Below, one piece after another: positions 46,098-53,840 of a DNA stretch of 64,000 nt. The DNA is from Paenibacillus sp. UNC451MF (GTDB lineage: Bacteria > Bacillota > Bacilli > Paenibacillales > NBRC-103111), in assembly GCF_000686845.1 (NCBI RefSeq), contig NZ_KK366026.1, positions 135,271 through 199,270 on the forward strand, written 5' to 3'. Position numbers and translations under genes: made by a program. Positions within the stretch are counted from its first letter, which is position 1, and the number at the start of each line of letters is the position of its first letter. Under the pieces are notes generated by a model, which was not told where the DNA came from, ran no database searches, and saw only the letters and a list, made by a program, of their open reading frames with translations.

Positions 46098-47075
46098 TTA
46101 GCGCTCTACGTGCTTCACATTGTTCAGCACAGCCTCTACTTGCTCCCAAGTCGGGATACCTTCCCAATCGCCTTCCATTTGTACAACCATGCAGCCGATT
46201 AAATTGCCGAGGCGAACAGCTTCAACATGGCTGTAGCCCTTCAACAGACCGACGATAAACCCAGCGCAGAAGCCGTCTCCGGCTCCAACCGTATCCACAA
46301 CTTGCTCCGCCTTGAAATACGGCACAGCAGTAACACTGCCCTTCTCCACCACATAGGTTTCATCGTCTCCACCCTTGACGATACTGACCGCGTTCAATTC
46401 ACCCAAACGCTGAATAATTTCGTCAAAGCTCTCCGTTTGATACAGCAGCTTAAGCTCGTCCAAACCAGGCAGGAAGTAATCCGCTTCCTTTGCCATATCG
46501 AGCAGCACGTCGCTCGCTTCTTCGATGGACCACAGCTTCAAGCGCAGATTCGGATCGAAGCATACTTTCACGCCATGCTTGCGGGCAAGGCGCATAGCTT
46601 CTTTGGCAGCTTCACGGCAGGATTCACTTAGTGCCGGTGTAATGCCGGTAACATGCAAGTATTTAGCCTGCTTGATGTAATCCTCGTCAAGATGCTCCGG
46701 CTTCAGCGTGCTTGCTGCCGAGTTTTTGCGGTAGTAGTATACCGATGTTTTACCGGATACGACTTCGCGGAGCATCAGCCCTGTAGGAGCATCCGTCGTC
46801 AATTCAGCACGGGATACGTCCACGCCTTCGCCGCGAATTTTTTTCAGGATCATCCGTCCGAACGGATCTTTGCCCAGTCGGCTGAACCAGCCTACACGAT
46901 GACCAAGACGAGCAACGCCGATTGCTACGTTGCTTTCAGCACCGCCGAACAATCCTTGAAACTGCGATGAATATTCGATTCCTTTGGAGCCTGCCGGCAT
47001 CATGAGCGCCATCGTTTCCCCAAAGGTAATGATCTCCGGTTGAAACATTTGAGTGGTACCCTGTTGTGCCGCCAT
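46098..47075 (-). CDS. kdgK: 2-keto-3-deoxygluconate kinase (PfkB family)
   Basis: About 325 residues. Phosphorylates KDG to KDPG. PfkB signatures are clear: GGAESNVAIGVARLG near residue 45 and the catalytic-base motif DTVGAGDGFCAGF near 262. The start chosen is the ATG at 47075, which overlaps the kduD stop as TAATG and implies coupled translation. A further in-frame ATG at 47048 just before FQPEIITFGE is possible. Confidence 0.92.
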   Translation of the reverse strand: MAAQQGTTQMFQPEIITFGETMALMMPAGSKGIEYSSQFQGLFGGAESNVAIGVARLGHRVGWFSRLGKDPFGRMILKKIRGEGVDVSRAELTTDAPTGLMLREVVSGKTSVYYYRKNSAASTLKPEHLDEDYIKQAKYLHVTGITPALSESCREAAKEAMRLARKHGVKVCFDPNLRLKLWSIEEASDVLLDMAKEADYFLPGLDELKLLYQTESFDEIIQRLGELNAVSIVKGGDDETYVVEKGSVTAVPYFKAEQVVDTVGAGDGFCAGFIVGLLKGYSHVEAVRLGNLIGCMVVQMEGDWEGIPTWEQVEAVLNNVKHVER

Positions 47076-47830
47076 TACCGGTTCATCCATCCGCCGTCAA
47101 CGCAAAGCACGTGACCGTTCATGTAATCGGAAGCTGCGGAAGCCAGGAATATTGCAGGACCTTGCAAATCTTCCGTAGTGCCCCAACGAGCTGCTGGAAT
47201 ACGAACCAAAATTTGCGAGCTGCGCTCTTCATCTGCACGCAATGCGGCAGTGTTGTCCGTGGACATGTAGCCTGGAGCAATGGCATTAACTTGAATGCCT
47301 TTGCTTGCCCATTCGTTAGCCAATGCTTTGGTTACTCCAGCAATAGCATGCTTGGAAGCCGTGTATCCAGGAACGTTGATTCCGCCTTGGAAGCTCAGCA
47401 TCGAAGCGATGTTGATGATTTTACCGGAGCCTTGCTTGATCATCTCACGGCCTACCAGTTGGCACAGGAAGAAGGATGCGTTCAGGTTCAGGTTAATCAC
47501 ATCGTGCCAATCTTGTGCCGAATGCTCAGCAGCAGGTGTACGACGAATAATCCCTGCATTGTTAACCAAAATATCAATTTTACCGAACGCGTTCAGCGCT
47601 TCGCTAACTACGCGCGGATATTCTTTTTCATCGGACAAGTTCGCAACGACAGTATGAACTTTACGGCCCAGAGCTTCAATTTTTTCTTGAGTCTCTCTAT
47701 TGCGGTCATTGCTCGTAACAATCACGATATCTGCGCCCGCTTGTGCTAATCCCAAAGAGATTCCGCCACCAAGACCTACGGCACCACCTGTTACGATAGC
47801 TACTTTACCGGTCAAATCAAAAAAATTCAT
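47075..47830 (-). CDS. kduD: 2-deoxy-D-gluconate 3-dehydrogenase-type SDR (KduD)
   Basis: 251 residues, classical short-chain dehydrogenase. NAD-binding glycine motif GGAVGLGGG near residue 15, NNAG near 93, catalytic Tyr/Lys in YTASK, and the family ending CVDGGWMNR. In the pectin/glycosaminoglycan route it interconverts 2,5-diketo-3-deoxygluconate and KDG, which the next genes kdgK and kdgA process. The start at 47830 has CGAGGTG upstream; the longer frame to 47893 lacks one. kduI and uptake genes are not in the window. Confidence 0.9.
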   Translation of the reverse strand: MNFFDLTGKVAIVTGGAVGLGGGISLGLAQAGADIVIVTSNDRNRETQEKIEALGRKVHTVVANLSDEKEYPRVVSEALNAFGKIDILVNNAGIIRRTPAAEHSAQDWHDVINLNLNASFFLCQLVGREMIKQGSGKIINIASMLSFQGGINVPGYTASKHAIAGVTKALANEWASKGIQVNAIAPGYMSTDNTAALRADEERSSQILVRIPAARWGTTEDLQGPAIFLASAASDYMNGHVLCVDGGWMNR

Positions 47831-47840
47831 CTCTACACCT

Positions 47841-47850
47841 CGTTTAAACG
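47841..47850. promoter_or_regulatory. Palindromic operator candidate before kduD
   Basis: CGTTTAAACG, a perfect 10-bp palindrome with a central AA/TT of the kind bound by LacI-family repressors such as KdgR. It overlaps the kduD ribosome-site region just downstream of an AT-rich -10-like TATTATA. The regulator is not in the window. Confidence 0.45.
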
Positions 47851-48008
47851 TTTTATATAATAACAAAACCCCAGTTCCTGAGGTTGTCCACACTTATTAT
47901 TATAAGTGAAGTACCCCCAATGTGCCAGAGCGCCTCTGAAAATTTCATCATCATTCTTTCATAATTGGCCATTTTTCGATATTTCTTCACCATTAGGGAT
48001 TTTCCCAC

Positions 48009-49001
48009 TTACAACGCGCATAACTCAATTTCGAAACCGAGATCTTCAATCATTCGCTGATCTTCAGCAGCTTCCTGACCCGATGTAGTCAAATAATCGC
48101 CAACGAATATGGAATTCGCCGCGTACAGTCCTAGTGGCTGCAGTGACCGCAAATTGACCTCTCTTCCCCCTGCTATCCGGATTTCTTTGGAAGGATTCAT
48201 GAACCGCATCAGAGCGAGCACCTTCAGGCATTGTCGTGGATTCAGCTCCTTCAGGTGTTCCAATGGTGTCCCGGGAATTGGATTCAAAAAGTTTACCGGA
48301 ATCGAATCCGCCTCCAGCTCACGAAGTGCGTACGCCATTTCAACAATCTCCTCGTTCGTCTCCCCCATCCCCACGATACAGCCGGAGCAAGGCGACATCC
48401 CTGCTGCCTTTGCCTTCTTTACCGTTTCTTGACGGTCGTCATAAGTATGTGTCGTAGTAATCCTGGGGAAACGGCTGCGGCTCGTATTCAGATTGTGATT
48501 ATATCGGTCCACTCCGGCATCCTTCAGTCGAACCGCCTGCTCCTCAGATAGAATGCCCAGGCACGCACATATTTTCAACGGCATTGTAGATTTAATCTCC
48601 TGTACGGCTTCAATGAGCTGATCGAGCTCTTTGCTTGTAGGACCTTTTCCGCTGGCCACAATGCAGTATGTACCAACCTTCATTTCCAAGGCTTTGCGTG
48701 CACCGTCTAACAGCGTGCTTTTCTCGAGCAGTGGGTATTTCGATATCGTCGCTTTGGATACTATCGATTGCGAACAGTAGCCGCAGTCCTCTGGACACAG
48801 TCCGCTTTTCGCATTAATAATCAAGTTGAGCTTCACTTTGTTCCCGTAATAATGATGTCTTACCTGATATGCGCTATTCATTATCGCCAATACTTCATTG
48901 TCATCCGCCTCTAGCACGGACAAGCCTTCCTCCATCGTTAACGGCTGCCCTCTCAATGCTTTCTCAGCCAACGTAGTCCAATCCTTATGTATTGCTTCCA
49001 T
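48009..49001 (-). CDS. bioB: Biotin synthase
   Basis: 330 residues, radical-SAM enzyme inserting sulfur into dethiobiotin. The 4Fe-4S cysteines Cys69, Cys73 and Cys76 are in LCPEDCGYC, and the PVNFLNPIPGTP and IRIAGGRE segments are conserved. The start at 49001 has GGGAGGG upstream; an in-frame TTG 75 bases earlier is not supported. Other bio genes are not adjacent. A BirA-type operator overlaps the presumed promoter, so biotin sufficiency should repress it. Confidence 0.94.
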   Translation of the reverse strand: MEAIHKDWTTLAEKALRGQPLTMEEGLSVLEADDNEVLAIMNSAYQVRHHYYGNKVKLNLIINAKSGLCPEDCGYCSQSIVSKATISKYPLLEKSTLLDGARKALEMKVGTYCIVASGKGPTSKELDQLIEAVQEIKSTMPLKICACLGILSEEQAVRLKDAGVDRYNHNLNTSRSRFPRITTTHTYDDRQETVKKAKAAGMSPCSGCIVGMGETNEEIVEMAYALRELEADSIPVNFLNPIPGTPLEHLKELNPRQCLKVLALMRFMNPSKEIRIAGGREVNLRSLQPLGLYAANSIFVGDYLTTSGQEAAEDQRMIEDLGFEIELCAL

Positions 49002-49085
49002 GAGGTCCCTCCCGATCTCGCATTCAGCTTCATTGCTTTCAATTTCGTACATCTTACGATATTCATTTTTGTACAACTTCAGTTA

Positions 49086-49121
49086 ATTGTCAACCATATA
49101 ATTAATATTCTGGTTGACAAT
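49086..49121. promoter_or_regulatory. BirA (biotin repressor) operator
   Basis: ATTGTCAACC (49086-49095) and GGTTGACAAT (49112-49121) are perfect inverted arms with a 16-base AT-rich spacer, matching the known BirA operator form TTGTTAACC-N14-16-GGTTAACAA of Bacillales. It lies about 85 bases before the bioB ATG and contains a TTGTCA-like -35. Confidence 0.88.
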
Positions 49122-49400
49122 AAATACGTTATTAAGCAATGTCCAATCCCGCTAAAAAGTGAACGCTCCTTATAAAGATAAGAACAAAAAATACGAACAG
49201 TACTCTACCATTTCAGTAAAACGTTCCTTTGGTGAATCAAGAAAACACCTTAGCTAGACTCTCCAAAAAAACCATTGGAGATAAGTTCAACAAAATGAAA
49301 ACAAGCGAATTCAGCCGAAAAAAGGCGAATGAAGAAGTCTTAATTCAAAGAATCTCCTATCGAAAGCACTCTCTCTTTCACTAAAACGATCATTTCCTTC
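49122..49400. other. AT-rich intergenic region, nothing recognised
   Basis: No supported open frame, repeat or structured RNA is seen between the BirA operator and the promoter of the phage-tail locus. Confidence 0.5.
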
Positions 49401-49429
49401 TTGCAATCGGAGCTGGAAGAGATTAGAAT
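49401..49429 (+). promoter_or_regulatory. Promoter upstream of the phage-tail locus
   Basis: TTGCAA (49401-49406), 17-base spacer, TAGAAT (49424-49429). It reads towards the sigma-like gene at 49893 with a leader of about 450 bases, and is followed at once by a LexA-like box. Confidence 0.65.
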
Positions 49430-49445
49430 AATACGCGAACACATA

Positions 49446-49459
49446 CGAACATTTGTTCT
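49446..49459. promoter_or_regulatory. LexA/DinR-like SOS box
   Basis: CGAACATTTGTTCT contains GAAC-N4-GTTC with perfect arms and differs from the B. subtilis DinR consensus CGAACATATGTTCG at two places. It lies about 10-20 bases after the presumed start of transcription of the phage-tail locus, a good place for repression relieved by DNA damage. Confidence 0.65.
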
Positions 49460-49587
49460 TGTTTTATTGTATGTGTTTGTACTACCTTTCGGGACTTATA
49501 TCATGAACCTACAGCAGAAACTAGAAAGGAGTTGGTTGTTTTCATGTCCTGCCGCGACCTTAAAGATTCATGATTAAGGGTGCACAA

Positions 49588-49783
49588 ACAAAAAAGGATC
49601 GACAGCGCTAACTGTCCATCCTCCATCGGGAATTGTACCCGATTCTATTTGGTGACACAGATGGTTGCACCCATTCTGCGTCGTCTCATCGCCCAAGCTT
49701 AGACCAAGCTGTCCAACTGCAAGACTCGCTCTTTACAAGCAAGATCAAGAACAGGCCCTACGTCCGTGCTATAGCGATTCGAC
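49588..49783 (-). ncRNA. Candidate structured small RNA, antisense to the phage-tail leader
   Basis: On the minus strand an extended -10 TGGTATAAT (49790-49798) is followed about 195 bases later by a strong terminator: GGATGGACAG / CTGTCGATCC (49596-49621) and TTTTTTG. Between them several hairpins can form, such as ATCGGG-loop-CCCGAT, AGCTT-loop-AAGCT and CTTGCT-loop-AGCGAG, the last enclosed by CTGTTC/GGACAG pairing. No reading frame with a ribosome site is present. It matches no RNA family I can recall. It lies opposite the 5' leader of the phage-tail locus. Confidence 0.55.
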
Positions 49784-49892
49784 CGCTTTATTATACCATA
49801 ACATCCTCTAGCCGGAACAAGTAGCAATTATAGCGCTTCACGTTAATAAAAAGATTTTTATCGTTTTAACTACTACTTGGAGGTGTTTTTAA

Positions 49893-50294
49893 TTGGGTAA
49901 AGTGAAAATAGATCTACTCAAAGGTGAACGAAACTATTCAGAGAAATATGCTCTCATTGATGCCAAAAGCATTGCTATGCTGCTTCGTGATGGTCATCTT
50001 ATCCGATCCCGTACCTATTATGCCGGTGATTATGCCGGAGTCGACATATTGACTGATTTGCAAACAGCCATGAAATCAGCATCGCTTACTCCCCGTCAAT
50101 CCGAATCGATAGCTTGGGTGTATGGACATGATGTTACGCTGGATGCCGCAGGAACCCTGATGGGCATTACGAAGCAAGCTGTTCGTCACGCGGTGACTAC
50201 CGCTACTGAGAAAATTGCCGCGGTTTTTAAACAATGGAATTACAGCGAAACAAACGGTGACCTGTTGAAGGAGGGTGAAGCCATTGCACAATGA
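49893..50294 (+). CDS. xpf: Sigma-factor-like regulator (Xpf type)
   Basis: 133 residues. The second half (LTPRQSESIAWVYGHDVTLDAAGTLMGITKQAVRHAV) is a sigma region 4-like helix-turn-helix. In PBSX, the homologous positive control factor Xpf switches on the late tail and lysis operon. Its place as the first gene before the tail genes fits the same role. The start is TTG at 49893 with GGAGGTG 8 bases upstream. The N-terminal half (residues 1-70) is not a standard sigma domain. Confidence 0.75.
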   Translation: MGKVKIDLLKGERNYSEKYALIDAKSIAMLLRDGHLIRSRTYYAGDYAGVDILTDLQTAMKSASLTPRQSESIAWVYGHDVTLDAAGTLMGITKQAVRHAVTTATEKIAAVFKQWNYSETNGDLLKEGEAIAQ

Positions 50295-50799
50295 GCCATT
50301 GGATTTCCACCTCGAAGTAACTAAACTTCTTCAATTACGCATCATAGACCGTTCTTCCCGAATGGAGACGGTCCAAGCACTGATTGAGAGATATTGGGAG
50401 CAGGCAGGGAAGTCGCCGGATTCTGCGCAGCTAGAGCGTTTAACCGACTATATCTTACAAGAAGAGCTGCAGGACCCGGATCCGTACAAAATGTCCCACA
50501 ATGATCATCCGATCATGAGCGCTTGGCAGTATGATCTGCGCCGCCAGAGGGAATCGTCACTCAAAATTGCCGAAGAAATAGGCTCTGACGGCAAGCGTTA
50601 CAGTGCCCCTCATCGCCGTCGCCGCTCCAAAGTAGAAATGCTTTTCATGGACGAACAGGCTCGAATCCGCAATGCTCAGCGTGCTTCCCAATATGCGAAA
50701 GCTACAGAAGCCGGACCGGTAGTCACCTATCATTTACGTGACCTCGGCGGAACTTTGAATGAAGCTCCTTTCTCCGTTGAAACCCTCACCAAAAAATAA
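50284..50799 (+). CDS. Hypothetical protein linked to the phage-tail locus
   Basis: 171 residues, soluble and strongly charged, with an Arg-rich segment (APHRRRRSKVEM) after residue 100 and no membrane segment. I do not recognise a family. It overlaps the sigma-like gene by 11 bases; the TTG at 50284 is preferred because GGAGGG is 8 bases before it. It may be an early regulatory or accessory protein. A gap of about 200 bases separates it from the structural genes. Confidence 0.65.
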   Translation: MHNEPLDFHLEVTKLLQLRIIDRSSRMETVQALIERYWEQAGKSPDSAQLERLTDYILQEELQDPDPYKMSHNDHPIMSAWQYDLRRQRESSLKIAEEIGSDGKRYSAPHRRRRSKVEMLFMDEQARIRNAQRASQYAKATEAGPVVTYHLRDLGGTLNEAPFSVETLTKK

Positions 50800-51004
50800 T
50801 TACTTTTCCCCTTTTACTTTTGGTTCATCTCAAACCTATACGTTATGAAGCGGTTGATGATAAGCCGCTAGGGTTGACCGCCGCTGAAAGCATGGCGAGT
50901 GTCGGTCCCCTCTTCTGCAGATAGGCGGCAACAAAGAGTTCCTTTTTGTCCGACTCTGCTGATCTTCATTTAACTACCCACAATAAAACAAGGAGGTGCC
51001 GCTT
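50800..51004. other. Gap between early and structural tail genes
   Basis: Contains the 17-base AAACCTATACGTTATGA (50832-50848) also found before the LCP gene, and an AGCGG...CCGCT hairpin (about 50848-50870). No sigma-A promoter is obvious, so this may be where a late promoter recognised by the sigma-like factor lies. Confidence 0.4.
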
Positions 51005-51136
51005 ATTCTTTCAATAGAGAGAAACGTTAAGCGTCATTTGCAGTCCGAGCTTTGTCGAGGAGATCCATGGGTGTATTCACTGGAGCTCCGCTATGGAATT
51101 GGCTGTATAAAAGGAGGGATGATATGTCGATCCTGA
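51005..51136 (+). CDS. Possible small protein with an ATT start
   Basis: 43 codons beginning ATT, 8 bases after a strong AAGGAGG (50990-50996). The product starts LSIERNVKRHLQSELC after the first residue and its end overlaps the start of the next gene by 13 bases, as neighbouring tail genes do. ATT starts are rare, and there is no family match from memory. The strong ribosome site with no ATG, GTG or TTG at the right distance is the main support. Confidence 0.35.
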   Translation: MLSIERNVKRHLQSELCRGDPWVYSLELRYGIGCIKGGMICRS

Positions 51137-51570
51137 CCGAGTTCAACTCCATCGAAGCCTTTCTGAAGACGGTGCTTCCTGACGTCACTGTGACTAAGCA
51201 TGAGAATCCGGCAGCCCCCTCTCCACACACACTGCTGCTTCGCTTGAATAGCGATGCTCGTCAGTCAGAGACGAATCTGCTCGTTCGAACCGAACGGGAA
51301 TATTCCCTGCAATTATGGTCAGGCAGCGCAGAGGAAACGCTCGAGACGTTGGACAGGCTCAGCACCGCATTGTATCAAACTCAGCTTATTCCTGTACTGG
51401 GAGCTGCGCGGTTTATAAGGGTCCGATCATTCGCTTTCAATCCAACATCTTCGATTGACCCTAACCTATACACTTATACCGGTATATTACGAACCGAGGG
51501 GCGCCAAGCCCGAACCCAGGAATCATACGAAAAGATCCAACATGTATATGCACAGCAAATTACACTTTAA
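51124..51570 (+). CDS. Tail terminator/completion-like protein (XkdJ position)
   Basis: 148 residues. The small alpha/beta protein lies immediately before the sheath gene, where contractile-tail loci encode the tail terminator (XkdI/XkdJ region of PBSX). The sequence (IEAFLKTVLPDV..., LLLRLNSDARQSETN) is consistent but not diagnostic. ATG at 51124 with GGAGGG; a longer open frame from 51052 lacks a ribosome site. Confidence 0.65.
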   Translation: MSILTEFNSIEAFLKTVLPDVTVTKHENPAAPSPHTLLLRLNSDARQSETNLLVRTEREYSLQLWSGSAEETLETLDRLSTALYQTQLIPVLGAARFIRVRSFAFNPTSSIDPNLYTYTGILRTEGRQARTQESYEKIQHVYAQQITL

Positions 51571-51615
51571 GCTGCGCATTTCCTATACATCAACTTACTA
51601 TTAGGAGGTTTTACA

Positions 51616-52665
51616 ATGGCTGGAGGCAGTTGGGATATTACATCTTTACCGGTTCGTCCGGGTCTTTACATCAATTTCAAGGAAGCGGCGACAGCTCAAA
51701 TTTCTGGAGGAGCGCGTGGAATCGTTGCGATTCCGCTAACTTCTTTTAAAGAGGGTACAGCGGTAGCTAAAACCTTTTACACAGTGAGCAATGAAACAGA
51801 AGCCTTAAAGCTGTTCGGCACCGACCATATTCAGTCCATTCGATTCGCACTTCAAGGCGGGGCCAAGTATATACTCGTATATACTCTTCCTGATTCGGCT
51901 ACAGCTGCGGATTATGCTGAGATGCGCACTGCTTTCGATACACGTCCGTTCAATGTATTTGTGTTTGACGGGGAGTATAGTTCGGAGGAACAAGCTGCAC
52001 TAAAAGCTTGGGTCGCTGCAAACCGGGACGAAGGCAAGCATTTCATGGCTGTTATCGGAGGAAATGCAGCGACGGATGCAGATTCTGTGCAGGGTAATTC
52101 CCGCTCCACACTGAACAGCGACATGTACATCGTCAACCTGATCAACGGCGTATCCATTAATGGCACTAATTATACCTCCTCGCAGTTTGCGCCGTTCATT
52201 GCCGGCCTTATTGCTGGCTCGACGATTAATCGTTCCATTACGTATGCACCTGTTAGCGTAAACGATGTAACCAAACGTATGACCAACTCGCAAATTAAGG
52301 ATGCTCTTCAAGCAGGCTCTCTCGTCCTCACTCACGATGGAGAGAAAGTGAAGATCGAACAAGGCCTGACGACGAGCAAGCATAAAATTCGTGCCATTCG
52401 CACCCGTCAAGCCGTAAGCACCGACATCACCAAGACAGCTAACGATTCCTATATCGGCAAAATTGACAACAACGAGGATGGACAAGCTGCCTTGATCAGC
52501 GCTGTCAAAGCCTATCTTGAAACTCTAGCCGCGTCCAACGCTATTGCTGAAGTAGATGTCATCTTAGACCCCCAACATGCCAGCAAGGGTGATTCTGTGT
52601 ACCTCTCCATCAGTTACCGAGAGGTAGATTCAATGGAGCGTATTTTCTTAACGGTAACTATTTAA
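51616..52665 (+). CDS. xkdK: Contractile tail sheath protein
   Basis: 349 residues. The N-terminus MAGGSWDITSLPVRPGLYINF and GARGIVAIPLTS are characteristic of XkdK-type sheath proteins, and the C-terminus (DVILDPQHASKGDSVYLSISYREVDSMERI) matches the conserved sheath core that links neighbouring subunits. A sheath shows the particle is contractile (myovirus-like). Shorter than phage T4 gp18 (about 660 residues), as in PBSX and R-type pyocins. AGGAGG upstream. Confidence 0.93.
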   Translation: MAGGSWDITSLPVRPGLYINFKEAATAQISGGARGIVAIPLTSFKEGTAVAKTFYTVSNETEALKLFGTDHIQSIRFALQGGAKYILVYTLPDSATAADYAEMRTAFDTRPFNVFVFDGEYSSEEQAALKAWVAANRDEGKHFMAVIGGNAATDADSVQGNSRSTLNSDMYIVNLINGVSINGTNYTSSQFAPFIAGLIAGSTINRSITYAPVSVNDVTKRMTNSQIKDALQAGSLVLTHDGEKVKIEQGLTTSKHKIRAIRTRQAVSTDITKTANDSYIGKIDNNEDGQAALISAVKAYLETLAASNAIAEVDVILDPQHASKGDSVYLSISYREVDSMERIFLTVTI

Positions 52666-52704
52666 CACATCAATCATTAATCTACTAAAGGAAGGTGTAT
52701 ATCA

Positions 52705-53148
52705 ATGGGTTTGTTAGACGCAACCAGAACAATTCAAGGCAGCTTCGGTGAAATTTGGTGTGACGGTGAATGGCTGTCCAACTTTTATTCCGGGGAAGCA
52801 ACTGCGGAAATTGCATACGAGAAAATTAAACGCGCAGGCACCCGCAAAGTCGGTAATAAAGCCGGTACTATTGAACTGTCCGGTACTATTAAAGGTTATA
52901 AAGTGACATCCGAGCTGGCTCGTAACGTCTCCAGGGTCATGAATGACGGTGTCGGGGCTATGGTTACCCAGTTAACCATGAAGCTCGCTGATCCCGAAGC
53001 ATATGGCTACGAACGTGTCGTACTGAAGGGAGTCCAATTCACTAAAATTGACATCATGAAGTTTGAGCATGGCGCAATTGTCGAGACAGAATGGCCGTTC
53101 GTCTTCGATGATTTTGAATGGCAAAATGCCATTCCGAAGCAAAGGTAG
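52705..53148 (+). CDS. xkdM: Tail tube protein
   Basis: 147 residues, XkdM family. Forms the rigid inner tube driven through the target envelope when the sheath contracts. The opening GLLDATRTIQGSFGEIWCDGEW and the middle GTIELSGTIKGYKVT are typical. It follows the sheath gene, as in all related loci. ATG at 52705 with AAAGGAAGG. Confidence 0.92.
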   Translation: MGLLDATRTIQGSFGEIWCDGEWLSNFYSGEATAEIAYEKIKRAGTRKVGNKAGTIELSGTIKGYKVTSELARNVSRVMNDGVGAMVTQLTMKLADPEAYGYERVVLKGVQFTKIDIMKFEHGAIVETEWPFVFDDFEWQNAIPKQR

Positions 53149-53220
53149 CTCCTTGTAGCGCTTACTTATTGAGATTAGTGCCTTTTTTTCTTCACTCCCC
53201 CTTTCCTATACCTGCAGGGA

Positions 53221-53232
53221 TCTGGCGCCAGA
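53221..53232. repeat. Short palindrome in the tube-chaperone gap
   Basis: TCTGGCGCCAGA, a perfect 12-bp palindrome in the 130-base gap between tube and chaperone genes. Possibly an mRNA processing or stability element. Confidence 0.35.
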
Positions 53233-53280
53233 CGTCGGGTTCCTCTTTTTTAATAACTACACATTTTGGAGGTTAAACTC

Positions 53281-53670
53281 ATGGACGCATTGCAAGCTTT
53301 TTTAACCGCGGATTTACATATTGAAAAAGATATATTCCTTCAGCGCCTCAATGCCTCGTTGCGTATCAAATCGATCGATTCCGCGTCTTTGGATCAGGCT
53401 CGTGAACAAGCCACTTTTAGCGTAGGATCAGGGAAAAAGAAAGAACGTGAATGCGATAACGAGAAGTTCAAAGCTATTCTTATTACCAAAATGATTGTAA
53501 ACCTCGATTTCGGAAATCCCGATCTCATGAGTAAGTACGGCGCCACTGATAAAGTGGACTGCGTACGCAAAGCGCTTCTTCCTGGTGAAATCGAGCGTAT
53601 CGTTGATGCTGGCCTAACGTTATCCGGCTTCGGCGATACGGACGAGACCATCGAAGAGCTAAAAAACTAA
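53281..53670 (+). CDS. xkdN: Tail assembly chaperone, short form (XkdN type)
   Basis: 129 residues, ending ETIEELKN just before TAA. Occupies the place of the chaperone G protein, between tube and tape measure genes. It binds the tape measure protein before tube growth. Its last codons CTA AAA AAC TAA contain the heptamer A AAA AAC (53661-53667) for -1 frameshifting, which gives a longer GT-like form (see next entry). ATG at 53281 with GGAGG; the longer frame from 53266 begins at the ribosome site. Confidence 0.88.
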   Translation: MDALQAFLTADLHIEKDIFLQRLNASLRIKSIDSASLDQAREQATFSVGSGKKKERECDNEKFKAILITKMIVNLDFGNPDLMSKYGATDKVDCVRKALLPGEIERIVDAGLTLSGFGDTDETIEELKN

Positions 53671-53840
53671 TTCGGTCAGGTGGTGTACCGTTTCTGGCAC
53701 ATGCAATATTTCAACGCCACCACATCCCACCTGACGAATTTTACGCCAAGCCCTATGAAGCACGTATGGTCATGCTCGTCTCCATGCTCGTGCAGCTCGA
53801 AGATGAGGAACGTGAAGTGAAAAAAGGAGGTGACAGGTAG
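53667..53840 (+). CDS. -1 frameshift extension of the tail assembly chaperone
   Basis: After slipping at 53661-53667 the -1 frame continues for 57 residues (LIRSGGVPFLAHAIFQ..., then FYAKPYEARMVMLVSMLVQL) to a TAG at 53838-53840, giving a fusion of about 186 residues. The region has no start codon with a ribosome site of its own, and its end overlaps the tape measure GTG. A stem GTCAGGTGG / CCACCTGAC (53675-53683 with 53727-53735) lies 7 bases after the slip site, as in known frameshift stimulators. Confidence 0.8.
   Translation, partial: LIRSGGVPFLAHAIFQRHHIPPDEFYAKPYEARMVMLVSMLVQLEDEEREVKKGGDR

Noticed and set aside
49544..49573. A nine-codon leader peptide (MSCRDLKDS) in the tailocin leader
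   Set aside because: AAAGGAG precedes it, but at about 14 bases spacing, and there is no run of a single amino acid or attenuator after it on the plus strand.
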